Below, in pieces: positions 54,277 to 62,078 of a stretch of 64,000 bases of DNA. Position 1 is the first letter of the stretch. The number at the start of each line of letters is the position of its first letter. The stretch is taken from contig WVSM01000001.1 in the NCBI GenBank assembly GCA_015689645.1, forward strand, positions 372,001 through 436,000, read 5' to 3'. The notes under the pieces were generated by a model, which saw only the letters and a program-made list of their open reading frames with translations, was not told the DNA's origin and did not search any database. Source of the stretch: Rhodobacterales bacterium HKCCE4037 (GTDB lineage: Bacteria; Pseudomonadota; Alphaproteobacteria; Rhodobacterales; Rhodobacteraceae). Made by a program: the position numbers and the translations under genes.

Positions 54277-54618
54277 ATGAGCGATGAATCGGACGCCGGA
54301 CGCGACAAGCTCGAGATCGACAACATGTATCTGTGCGGCTCGACCTTCTCGCGGGTCAGCCTGAAAGATGCGGTGATCAGCGACAGCGTGATGGAGAATG
54401 CGCGGCTCGATGATGTGAATGCAGCAGGCTTCACCTTCGAGAACGTCAACCTGACGGGCGCGCAGTTCCACAACGTCAACCTGTCGCAGGCACGGATCGG
54501 CTCCGCCAATCTCACCGGTCTTCAGATTGAGGATGCGAACCTGACCGGCATGACGATCAACGGTATCCCGGTCGACGCGATGCTGTCGCTTTGGGCGGAC
54601 ACCCATGGCGAAGACTAA
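54277..54618 (+). CDS. Pentapeptide repeat protein
   Basis: A small acidic protein of 113 residues with about ten pentapeptide-like units of the A(D/N)Lxx type: FSRVSLKDAVISDS, ARLDDVNAAGFTFENVNLTGAQFHNVNLSQARIGSANL in sections. Such proteins form a right-handed quadrilateral beta-helix. No DNA-mimic or gyrase-protection feature is clear. AAGGAG precedes the start by 8 bases; it overlaps the patatin gene by 14 bases. Confidence 0.8.
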   Translation: MSDESDAGRDKLEIDNMYLCGSTFSRVSLKDAVISDSVMENARLDDVNAAGFTFENVNLTGAQFHNVNLSQARIGSANLTGLQIEDANLTGMTINGIPVDAMLSLWADTHGED

Positions 54619-55639
54619 GCGTATCAACCTTGCCCTGCAGGGCGGCGGCGCCCATGGCGCCTATACTTGGGGTGTGCTCGACGCCATCCTGGAGTGTGAC
54701 GACCTGGAAATCGCCGCCATTTCTGGCACGTCTGCCGGGGCGCTGAACGGCGCGGCGGTGAAGTCGGGCCTCAGCCGGGGCTCGCGCGACCTTGCGAAAG
54801 AGCTGCTGGCGGGCGTCTGGGAACAGGTCGGCGCGATCACCGACGATAGCTTCGCGCCCTGGCTCAACATGATCTCGCCACAGGCGATCAGCTTTGCCAT
54901 CGAAAGCTCCCTGCCCTTCGCGGTCGGCGACAGCTTTACGCGCATGGTCAGCCCCTACGCCAGCGGCCCGTTCTATCGCAATCCGCTCGAAGGCATCGTG
55001 TCGAAATTCGACTACGACCATGTCTGCAACGCCTCCGGGCCCGCCTTCTTCATCTGCGCGACCAATGTGCGGACCGGCAAGATCCGCATCTTCACCGGTG
55101 ACGAGATCTCTCCCAACGCGATCATGGCCTCCGCCTGCCTGCCGACCCTGTTCCGCGCGATCGAGATGGAGGACCCGGTGACGGGCGAAACCGAGGCCTA
55201 TTGGGACGGCGGCTATACCGGCAACCCGGCGCTGTTTCCCCTGTTCGAGCCCGAGTTGCCGCGCGACGTGCTGATCGTGAACATCAACCCGCTCTACCGC
55301 GAGGACGTGCCGACCTCCGCCCGCGCGATCCAGAACCGCATCAACGAGATCAGCTTCAACACCTCGCTTCTGCGCGAATTGCGGGCCATCGAGTTCGTCC
55401 AGCGCCTGCTCCATCGCGGCGCGGTGCAGGACAACGCGATGAAGGACATGCTGATCCACATGATCTCGGACGACGATCTGATGCGGCAATTGTCCGTGGC
55501 GACCAAGCTCGTAGCCACGCCGCAGGTTCTGCACCAGCTGCGTGCCGCCGGACGCGTGGCGGCCGAGGCGTTCATATCAGAGAATTTCGACCGCATCGGC
55601 GAGGAAAGCACCGTCGATCTGCGCGCGATGTTCGGATAA
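54605..55639 (+). CDS. Patatin-like phospholipase
   Basis: Lipid acyl hydrolase of 344 residues. The oxyanion glycines LALQGGGAHGAYTWGVL, nucleophile motif GTSAG and the catalytic Asp in DGGYTGNPALFPL form the Ser-Asp dyad. Alphaproteobacterial members of this kind are commonly beside 3-hydroxybutyrate dehydrogenase and are suspected to act on polyhydroxybutyrate granules or membrane lipids. Start overlaps the pentapeptide gene. Confidence 0.87.
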   Translation: MAKTKRINLALQGGGAHGAYTWGVLDAILECDDLEIAAISGTSAGALNGAAVKSGLSRGSRDLAKELLAGVWEQVGAITDDSFAPWLNMISPQAISFAIESSLPFAVGDSFTRMVSPYASGPFYRNPLEGIVSKFDYDHVCNASGPAFFICATNVRTGKIRIFTGDEISPNAIMASACLPTLFRAIEMEDPVTGETEAYWDGGYTGNPALFPLFEPELPRDVLIVNINPLYREDVPTSARAIQNRINEISFNTSLLRELRAIEFVQRLLHRGAVQDNAMKDMLIHMISDDDLMRQLSVATKLVATPQVLHQLRAAGRVAAEAFISENFDRIGEESTVDLRAMFG

Positions 55640-55697
55640 TACGGAACCGCACCCTCTCCGCGACGTTGCCTAATCAAGCAAAAGGAAAGGGTTTTCC

Positions 55698-56045
55698 ATG
55701 AACTGGAACGACGTGACCGCGAACTGGCCTTCGGTGTTCCCCTCGCTGAGGGCCCGGTTCCCCGAATTGACCGACGATATCCTGATCGCCGTCGATGGCC
55801 GCAGGCCGACGCTGGAAGCCGCCATTGCCAACGAGCAGGGCATGACACCGGAAGACGCCCGTGCGGCGCTGGCGGAATGGCTGGAAGGGCCGATGCCCTT
55901 CGACGCCCGCACGCACCCGGCGCAGAACGACGAGGCGATCAGGAACAGCGGCAAATACGTACCCGACCAGGAGGACGTATATTCCGACGACGCCCGCTTC
56001 GGAGATGACGACCAGGTCGACTCGCCGGACCGCCGCTTCGGGTAA
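55698..56045 (+). CDS. CsbD-like small protein with acidic tail
   Basis: A 115-residue soluble protein. Residues 1-62 (NWNDVTANWPSVFPSLRARFPELTDDILIAVDG then TLEAAIANEQGMTPEDARAALAEWL) follow the CsbD pattern of two helices with an LTDDxL turn; CsbD-like proteins are general-stress proteins of unknown role. The last 50 residues are acidic and disordered. AAAGGAAAGG precedes the ATG. Confidence 0.6.
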   Translation: MNWNDVTANWPSVFPSLRARFPELTDDILIAVDGRRPTLEAAIANEQGMTPEDARAALAEWLEGPMPFDARTHPAQNDEAIRNSGKYVPDQEDVYSDDARFGDDDQVDSPDRRFG

Positions 56046-56099
56046 GCAACGCGCATGCGGGCCTCCGGACAGGCGGCCCGCAGGCACACTCGCGAAGGG

Positions 56100-56726
56100 T
56101 CACGTCATCGACGTGACCCACAGGATCATCGCGTCATCGTCCGAGATCGAGATCACGTTATGGCCCATGGACGCGTCGTAATAGGCGCTGTCGCCGCGGA
56201 CCATGTCGATGGGCTGGTAGAACTCGGTATAGAGACGGATGGAGCCGGTCAGGACGTAAAGGAATTCTTCGCCCTCGTGACGCACCCACCCATCGAATTC
56301 CTCGAAATTGCGCGCCCGGATGCGGGCACGATAGGGCAGCATCGACTTCTGGACGAGCTGATCGGCCAGCAATTCATGCTCGTAGGTCGTCGTGGCATGG
56401 GCCGCCCCTTCACCCCGCCGGGTCGAGACCATCCGACCGCCCCCCTGCGGCGATGCCTTTGGCGTGAAAAGCTGCGGGACCGAGATGCCAAGCCCGACGG
56501 CCAGCTTCTTCAAGGCGTCATAGGTGGGCGACATCTGCCCGTTCTCGATCTTCGACAGGGTCGAGCGAGCGAGACCCGCCTGCCGTGCCGCCTGTTCCAG
56601 CGTCCAGTTCTTCGCTTTCCGAAGCTCCCGCACGCGGACGGCCAGGTCGATGGGCGGTACCATCTCATCCTCGCCGGAGGCGCGGGCAAGCTGGATCAGG
56701 CTGGGTTCACTGTGCGGTTGGGTCAT
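56100..56726 (-). CDS. XRE family regulator with cupin sensor domain
   Basis: A 208-residue regulator: N-terminal Cro/C1 helix-turn-helix (about 28-85, VRELRKAKNWTLEQAARQAGLARSTLSKIENGQMSPTY in pieces) and a C-terminal cupin (EEFDGWVRHEGEEFLYVLTGSIRLYTE, then VRGDSAYYDASMGHNVIS). Such proteins sense small metabolites such as amines or sulfur compounds. It is divergent from the acyl-CoA ligase operon with 68 bases between starts, so it probably controls that operon. Confidence 0.88.
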   Translation of the reverse strand: MTQPHSEPSLIQLARASGEDEMVPPIDLAVRVRELRKAKNWTLEQAARQAGLARSTLSKIENGQMSPTYDALKKLAVGLGISVPQLFTPKASPQGGGRMVSTRRGEGAAHATTTYEHELLADQLVQKSMLPYRARIRARNFEEFDGWVRHEGEEFLYVLTGSIRLYTEFYQPIDMVRGDSAYYDASMGHNVISISDDDAMILWVTSMT

Positions 56727-56732
56727 GGCGTT

Positions 56733-56776
56733 GTGCAGTAGCGCAGGCCGGGCGGCGCTTGCAACTGCCGCTGCAC
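56733..56776. promoter_or_regulatory. Inverted repeat in the XRE-ligase intergenic region
   Basis: GTGCAG at 56733-56738 and CTGCAC at 56771-56776 are inverted copies in the 68-base divergent gap. It may be part of the regulator's operator; arms are short and far apart. Confidence 0.25.
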
Positions 56777-56794
56777 GGGCGTAGGCCCGAGGAA

Positions 56795-58264
56795 ATGCAG
56801 GCTCCGCTCCATTTCAATCTCGTCGAGCACGTGCTGGCCCCGGCCAGGCACGACCCCGACAAGATCGCGCTGGCGATCCTCGGCCCGGCCAAGGCGGAAC
56901 GCTGGTCCTACGGGCGCCTGGCCGAGGCGGTCGCCCGTGCCGCCGGGGGGCTGCAATCGACCGGCCTGACGCCCGGCGCGCAGGTGATGCTGCGCCTCAC
57001 CAATTCCGCGAATTTCCCACTGGCCTTCCTCGGCACCATAGCGGCGGGGTACATCCCGCTTGTGAGCTCCGCCGCGCTGACCTCCCACGAAGTCACGCGG
57101 CTGGCCGAGGCCGTCGTGCCCCACGCGATCATCGCCGACCCCGGCGTCGCCCTGCCGGACCATGCCGCACCGGTTTTCGGCACGGAGATCCTGCAAGGCC
57201 CAAAGGTCGCCCCGGTCAGGCGCCTCTCGGACGATCTGGCCTATATCGTCTTCACCTCCGGCACCTCCGGCCAGCCGAAAGCCGTGCGCCACGCGCACCG
57301 CGCGATCTGGGCGCGGGGCATGATGGTGGATGGCTGGTACGGCCTGCGCCCGACGGATCGCGTCCTGCACGCAGGCGCGCTGAACTGGACCTACACGCTC
57401 GGCACCGGGCTGCTGGACCCGTGGGCCATGGGGGCAACGGCGCTGGTTCCGGCTGACGGCACTGACCCGGCCACGCTCGGCCTGCTTGCCAAGCGCCATG
57501 ACGCCACGATCCTTGCCGGCTCTCCGGGCCTGTTCCGCAAGCTCCTTGCCCGCGATCTGCCCGCGATGCCGAAATTGCGCCACGCCCTCTCCGCCGGGGA
57601 GGCCCTGCCACCGAGCTTGCGCGCCCGCTGGCGGGAGGCGACCGGAACCGACATCCACGAGGCGCTCGGTATGTCGGAATGCTCCACCTTCCTCAGCGGC
57701 TCCCCTGCCCGGCCCGCGCCCGACGGCTGCATCGGTTACGCGCAGGAGGGCCGCAACCTGTCCGTGTTCGACGATGACGGGGCCGCGGTTCCCGACGGCA
57801 CGGTCGGCCACCTTGCGATCCACCGTTCGGATCCCGGCCTCACCTGCGGCATCACGGCGAAAGGCGGCCAGACATCCCTGCCGCTGACCAACGGCCATTT
57901 CGTGACCGGCGATCTCGTCGCGCGCCGCCCGGACGGCGCCTACGTTTACCATGGCCGTGCCGACGATATCCTGACCGCCGGCGGCTTCCGCATCGCGCCC
58001 GCCGAAATCGAAGCCGCCTTCGACGGTGCGCCCGGCCTGACCGAATGCGCCGCCCTGACGATCCGCCCCAATCCTGAAACGACCATCCTCGCCCTTGCAT
58101 ACGCGGGACCCGCGACCGAGGACGCGCTGGCGGCCTATGCCGAACCCAATCTCGCGAAACACAAACGCCCCCGCGTCTACCTGCGCGTCGATGCCCTGCC
58201 GCGCGGCGGCAACGGCAAGCTGAACCGCAGGGCGCTTGGCGCAATCCTGGAGGAAAGCTCATGA
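56795..58264 (+). CDS. AMP-binding acyl-CoA ligase
   Basis: An ANL-superfamily ligase of 489 residues that would activate a carboxylic acid with CoA. The P-loop is YIVFTSGTSGQPKAVRHAHR, and also present are HEALGMSECSTF (with a Glu in the adenylate site), GHFVTGDLVARRPDGAYVYHGRADDILTAGGFRIAP and the catalytic Lys in GGNGKLNRR. The substrate acid is not clear; benzoate-type and fatty-acid-type ligases both fit. Start at 56795 near AGGA. Its stop overlaps the next start (ATGA). Confidence 0.8.
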   Translation: MQAPLHFNLVEHVLAPARHDPDKIALAILGPAKAERWSYGRLAEAVARAAGGLQSTGLTPGAQVMLRLTNSANFPLAFLGTIAAGYIPLVSSAALTSHEVTRLAEAVVPHAIIADPGVALPDHAAPVFGTEILQGPKVAPVRRLSDDLAYIVFTSGTSGQPKAVRHAHRAIWARGMMVDGWYGLRPTDRVLHAGALNWTYTLGTGLLDPWAMGATALVPADGTDPATLGLLAKRHDATILAGSPGLFRKLLARDLPAMPKLRHALSAGEALPPSLRARWREATGTDIHEALGMSECSTFLSGSPARPAPDGCIGYAQEGRNLSVFDDDGAAVPDGTVGHLAIHRSDPGLTCGITAKGGQTSLPLTNGHFVTGDLVARRPDGAYVYHGRADDILTAGGFRIAPAEIEAAFDGAPGLTECAALTIRPNPETTILALAYAGPATEDALAAYAEPNLAKHKRPRVYLRVDALPRGGNGKLNRRALGAILEESS

Positions 58265-58926
58265 TCAAGCTCGATATCCTGTCCGACCCGATCTGCCCGT
58301 GGTGCTACATCGGCTGGACCAACCTCGCCCGCGCGATGGAGGCCCGGCCGAACCATCCGTTCACCATCGAATGGCACCCGTTCCAGCTGAACCCCGACAT
58401 GCCGCCCGAGGGCCGTGACCGCCGCGCCTACCTCGAAAACAAGTTCGGCGGGAAGGAGGGGTTTGCCCGTGCCTATGCCCCCGTGGTCGAAAAGGCCGAA
58501 GAAGCGGGCCTCAAGATCAACCTCGAATCCATCGACCGCACGCCCAACACGCTCAACGCTCATCGGCTGATCCACTGGGCGGGCATCGAAGGCCGCCAGA
58601 CCCCTGCCGTTCTGGCGCTGTTCCGGGCCTATTTCGTGGAGGGCCGCGACATCGGCGACATCCCCACCCTGGTCGACATCGCCGAAAGCGTCGGACTGGA
58701 CCGCAACATGATCGCCAAGCTCTACGAGGGCGACGCCGACGCGCAAAGCATCCGCGACCGCGACGCCCACGCGCGCTCTCGCGGGGTGCAGGCGGTGCCC
58801 ACGTTCATCGTCGCCTCGCAACACGCCGTGCCGGGCGCACAGCCGCCCGCGCAATGGGAGGCGATCATCGACGACCTGAACGAACAGCTCGACCGGCTGA
58901 AGGCTGAAGAAGAGGCCAAGGGGTGA
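58261..58926 (+). CDS. DsbA family oxidoreductase (FrnE-like)
   Basis: A 221-residue thioredoxin-fold protein without a signal peptide, so probably cytoplasmic. CPWCYIGW near the N-terminus is the CxxC redox site, RTPNTLNAHRLIHWA lies in the helical insertion, and GVQAVPTFI gives the cis-Pro. FrnE-like members act as disulfide oxidoreductases or glutathione-linked isomerases. It overlaps both neighbouring genes by four bases. Confidence 0.87.
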   Translation: MIKLDILSDPICPWCYIGWTNLARAMEARPNHPFTIEWHPFQLNPDMPPEGRDRRAYLENKFGGKEGFARAYAPVVEKAEEAGLKINLESIDRTPNTLNAHRLIHWAGIEGRQTPAVLALFRAYFVEGRDIGDIPTLVDIAESVGLDRNMIAKLYEGDADAQSIRDRDAHARSRGVQAVPTFIVASQHAVPGAQPPAQWEAIIDDLNEQLDRLKAEEEAKG

Positions 58927-59399
58927 TTACGGCACATCTGCCAGCCGGATACATTCTGGCCCGAACGCAGCGATGGGACGGAACGATTTTGGCCGCCGCG
59001 CTTGTGGGCTCGGTGTTCCCCGATTTCGACCTGCTGGCATTTTACCTCGTCGACGACCGTGCCTTTCACCATCACCATTATTGGGTGCACGCACCGGCAT
59101 TCGCGCTGATCTGTGGTGCTGTCGCTTTGCTGGTCTCCACCCTGTTTGCGAAACGGCTGAGCAGACATATCATGGCCTTCTGCGCGGCTTGGCTCTTGCA
59201 CATCGTACTAGACAGTCTGGCCGGCGGGATCATGTGGCTCTGGCCCGCATCGGGGGAATTGTTCCGGATAATCGAAGTGCCTCCACGGGACGGGATTCAC
59301 TGGCTGGTCGCCTTCCTTACCCATTGGACCATTCTGCTGGAGCTTGTGATCTGGGGTGTCGCATTGGCACTTTTCTGGCGGCAAAGGCGGATGGCATGA
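58923..59399 (+). CDS. YdjM-type membrane-bound metal-dependent hydrolase
   Basis: A 158-residue membrane protein with four hydrophobic segments. The metal site motifs are SVFPDFDLLAFYL, RAFHHHHYWVHAP and LHIVLDSLAGGIMW, characteristic of the LexA-regulated YdjM family. Starts with GTG in GTGA, overlapping the DsbA-like stop. Ends in ATGA with the next gene. The chemistry is not known. Confidence 0.78.
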   Translation: MITAHLPAGYILARTQRWDGTILAAALVGSVFPDFDLLAFYLVDDRAFHHHHYWVHAPAFALICGAVALLVSTLFAKRLSRHIMAFCAAWLLHIVLDSLAGGIMWLWPASGELFRIIEVPPRDGIHWLVAFLTHWTILLELVIWGVALALFWRQRRMA

Positions 59400-59941
59400 C
59401 CGTTGGCCTGATCCTCGGCCTCGGGGCCTGCGCGCTCTGGGCCGTGATCCTGTGGGCCTCGCACCACGACCCGCTTGCGGGCCCGTGGCCGCCCGCGAAG
59501 GGCAACTGGTTCACCGCCGCCTGGTCGTGGGGCCTGACGATCCTGATCTATGTCGGCATGTTCCAGACCTGGCAGGTGCCTGAGGGCGAATGGGCCTGGC
59601 TGATCTGGGCCGTCGCGCTATCCATCGGCTTCGCGGGCAGCGCATTGCAAAGCTGGGGCACGGCGAACCTCGGCCTTAACGGCACCAGCGGCTGGGACGT
59701 CGGCGTGGTTCAAACCGGCGCCTACAAGCTGTCGCGTCACCCGCAATACGTCGGACAAGCCGCCGGTTTTCTCGGCTTCGCCATCCTGCTGGGCCACCTG
59801 CCCGGCTGGATCATTGCCGCCGCCGCGCTGGTCACACTCTACGCCGCCGCCCGCGTCGAGGAGGCCGCGCTGTCGGCCCGCCACGCGGATTACGACACCT
59901 ACCGGGCCAAGGCCCCCTTCTTGATTGGACGACCGACATGA
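59396..59941 (+). CDS. Isoprenylcysteine methyltransferase family membrane protein
   Basis: A 181-residue membrane protein with about five hydrophobic segments. GAYKLSRHPQYVGQAAGFLGFAIL and RVEEAALSARHADYDTYRAKAPFL are the SAM-binding ICMT/PEMT signature at the C-terminus. Substrate unknown; bacterial members methylate lipids or small thiols. Coupled by ATGA on both sides. Confidence 0.75.
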   Translation: MTVGLILGLGACALWAVILWASHHDPLAGPWPPAKGNWFTAAWSWGLTILIYVGMFQTWQVPEGEWAWLIWAVALSIGFAGSALQSWGTANLGLNGTSGWDVGVVQTGAYKLSRHPQYVGQAAGFLGFAILLGHLPGWIIAAAALVTLYAAARVEEAALSARHADYDTYRAKAPFLIGRPT

Positions 59942-61167
59942 GCGCGACCGAAACCTCAGAACCCCAACCGATCCCGCGCCTGTCGACGCCCGAATTCATC
60001 GCCCTGATGGGGATGATGTTCGCGACCATCGCCTTTTCTATCGACGCGATGCTGCCCGCCCTGCCCGAGATCGCGACCGAACTGACCCCGGACAACATGA
60101 ACTACGCGCAGCTCGTCATCACCAGCTTCGTGCTTGGCATGGGCGCGGGCACGCTGCTGACCGGGCCGATTTCGGATACGTTCGGGCGCAAGCCGGTCAT
60201 CCTCGCCTTCACCGCGCTCTACATCCTGGGCGCGGCGCTGGCTTGGGCCGCAGGCTCGATGGAGCTTCTGATCGCCGCGCGCATCGTGCAGGGGTTCGGG
60301 GCCGCCGGGCCGCGCGTGGTGGCGCTGGCGCTGGTGCGCGACCTCTATTCCGGGCGCGAGATGGCGCGGATCGTGTCCTTCGTCATGCTGGTCTTCACGA
60401 TTTTCCCTGCAGTCGCGCCGCTGATCGGCCAAGGGATCATAACGCTGTTCGACTGGCGGGCGATCTTCGTGGCCTTCCTGCTGTTCTCACTCATCTCGGT
60501 GGGATGGCTGACCATCCGCCAGCCCGAGACCCTGCCCCCGCCGATGCGCCGCCCGATGCGCGTGAAATCGCTCTGGGACGGCGCGAAAGAGGCGCTTTCG
60601 CTGCGCCAGATGCAGCTGTCCATCCTCGTTCAGACGCTGATCTTCGGGCTCCTCTTCGGCACGATTTCGTCGATCCAGCCGATCTTCGACCTCGCTTACG
60701 GACGTGGAGAGGAGTTCCACTGGTACTTTTTCGTCATCGCCCTGCTGGCCGCGCCCGCCGCGCCGCTGAACGGTTGGCTGGTCGTACGCGTTGGGATGCG
60801 TCCCCTGGTGCGAACGGCGCTTTGGGTTCAGGCGACCCTTTCGACATTGATGGCGATCGTGCTTCTCAGCAGCATGGCGGGCCCGGCGGAGTTCTGGATC
60901 TACTTCGTGTGGACCGTCAGCGTGTTCTGCCTGATGGGCTTCACAATCGGCAACCTGAATGCGCTCGCGCTCGAGCCGCTCGGCCATATCGCGGGGCTTG
61001 CCGCGTCGATCATGGGCGGGCTGGCCACCATCGCGGGCGCGGCCGTGGGCGCCCTTGTCGGTCAGCTCTTCACCGGCACGGCGACGCCGCTCGCGATTTC
61101 GGTCGCGATCCTGACGATCATCGCCGCAATCCTCATGCGCTTCATGCCGCGCGACACGGCGGAGTGA
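59938..61167 (+). CDS. Bcr/CflA family MFS drug exporter
   Basis: Major facilitator of 409 residues with twelve predicted membrane segments. The Bcr/CflA signature includes FSIDAMLPALPEIATEL in the first helix, LVITSFVLGMGAGTLLTGPISDTFGRKPVI in the loop 2-3 region, and RIVQGFGAAGPRVVALALVRDLYSG. It probably exports a toxic compound, perhaps the acid or product handled by the upstream enzymes. Last gene of the five-gene overlapping run. Confidence 0.9.
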   Translation: MSATETSEPQPIPRLSTPEFIALMGMMFATIAFSIDAMLPALPEIATELTPDNMNYAQLVITSFVLGMGAGTLLTGPISDTFGRKPVILAFTALYILGAALAWAAGSMELLIAARIVQGFGAAGPRVVALALVRDLYSGREMARIVSFVMLVFTIFPAVAPLIGQGIITLFDWRAIFVAFLLFSLISVGWLTIRQPETLPPPMRRPMRVKSLWDGAKEALSLRQMQLSILVQTLIFGLLFGTISSIQPIFDLAYGRGEEFHWYFFVIALLAAPAAPLNGWLVVRVGMRPLVRTALWVQATLSTLMAIVLLSSMAGPAEFWIYFVWTVSVFCLMGFTIGNLNALALEPLGHIAGLAASIMGGLATIAGAAVGALVGQLFTGTATPLAISVAILTIIAAILMRFMPRDTAE

Positions 61168-61170
61168 TCG

Positions 61171-61890
61171 TCACTCGGCGGGTTGTGCGGTGGGCGCGCG
61201 TCGTTTCGACGTGCGCCACCACCAGATCGCCACGACGATCACGTTCGGCACCCAGCAGGTCCAGCCGAGGTAAGGAAACACCACGTCCATGTCCCAGAAC
61301 AGGCGCAGGATCGGCAGCTGAATGCGGAACGACACGGCCCCGAAGCTGAGTGCGGCCATCATCACCATCCAGCGTTTGTGCATCTCGTAATTGCGTCGCA
61401 GGATGTAGAACATCCCCATCACCAGCGCCGAGAACCACGCGACCGAGCCCATGGCAAAGCCAAGCTCGGACCACAGCGGATAGGACATGTTGAAGCTGAT
61501 CGGCGGCGTGGTCAGCGCCGCGATGGTGACGATCGGCACCATCGCCCACCCAAGGTAGACATGCTTGCGCCGGTCGCCGCGCCGCCACATCCGGCTGACC
61601 TGCAAAGGCGTGAGCAACACCGCAAGGCCGCCCGTGATCATGTGCACGGCCAGGATCGACCCGACATTTTCGATGTGATGGGCCACATGATCCGCCCCGC
61701 GTTCGATCCCCTCGACCACGAAGCTCATCCACGTCACGTGGAACCCCTCGCCCCAATGCTCGGCAACACCGAAGAACAAGCCCGGCGGCACGAATTTGAA
61801 GGCCGACGCCGCTGACAGGAGCGAGAAGAACAGGAATGCGTACCAGCCCCAGCGGGGCATTTCGCGACGGGTTTTCGGTGTGTCTGACAT
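61171..61890 (-). CDS. DUF2306 family membrane protein
   Basis: A 239-residue protein with about seven hydrophobic segments. MITGGLAVLLTPLQVSRMWRRG, VYLGWAMVPIVTIAALT, FNMSYPLWSELGF and NYEMHKRWMVMMAALSFGAVSFRIQLPI match DUF2306, a cytochrome-b-like membrane family of unknown role. Start taken at 61890; an ATG at 61914 would add eight residues. Convergent with the MFS gene, three bases apart. Confidence 0.8.
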   Translation of the reverse strand: MSDTPKTRREMPRWGWYAFLFFSLLSAASAFKFVPPGLFFGVAEHWGEGFHVTWMSFVVEGIERGADHVAHHIENVGSILAVHMITGGLAVLLTPLQVSRMWRRGDRRKHVYLGWAMVPIVTIAALTTPPISFNMSYPLWSELGFAMGSVAWFSALVMGMFYILRRNYEMHKRWMVMMAALSFGAVSFRIQLPILRLFWDMDVVFPYLGWTCWVPNVIVVAIWWWRTSKRRAPTAQPAE

Positions 61891-61975
61891 CTGCTGCGAG
61901 CCTCTGACGTTCATTTACGTCGCGCTTTGCGGCTCCCTTACCCTGAAACAACGCCCTGTATCAATGCGGCGAAGC

Positions 61976-62071
61976 GGACATCGTCGCGATGTCCGTGCGG
62001 ATTTCGTCGCGAAATCCCGTCTGCGCGTGACCCGGAAAGCGCGGCTTTCCACCCGGATTGCGCGGCAATCC
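61976..62071. repeat. Array of four hairpins with variable arms and constant loops
   Basis: GGACATCG-TCG-CGATGTCC (61976-61994), GGATTTCG-TCG-CGAAATCC (61999-62017), GGAAAGC-GCG-GCTTTCC (62034-62050) and GGATTGC-GCG-GCAATCC (62055-62071). Arms begin GGA in each, differ in the middle and are perfectly paired. Spacers are 4, 16 and 4 bases. Lies just past the end of mfd. Confidence 0.85.
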
Positions 62072-62078
62072 GCTTAGC

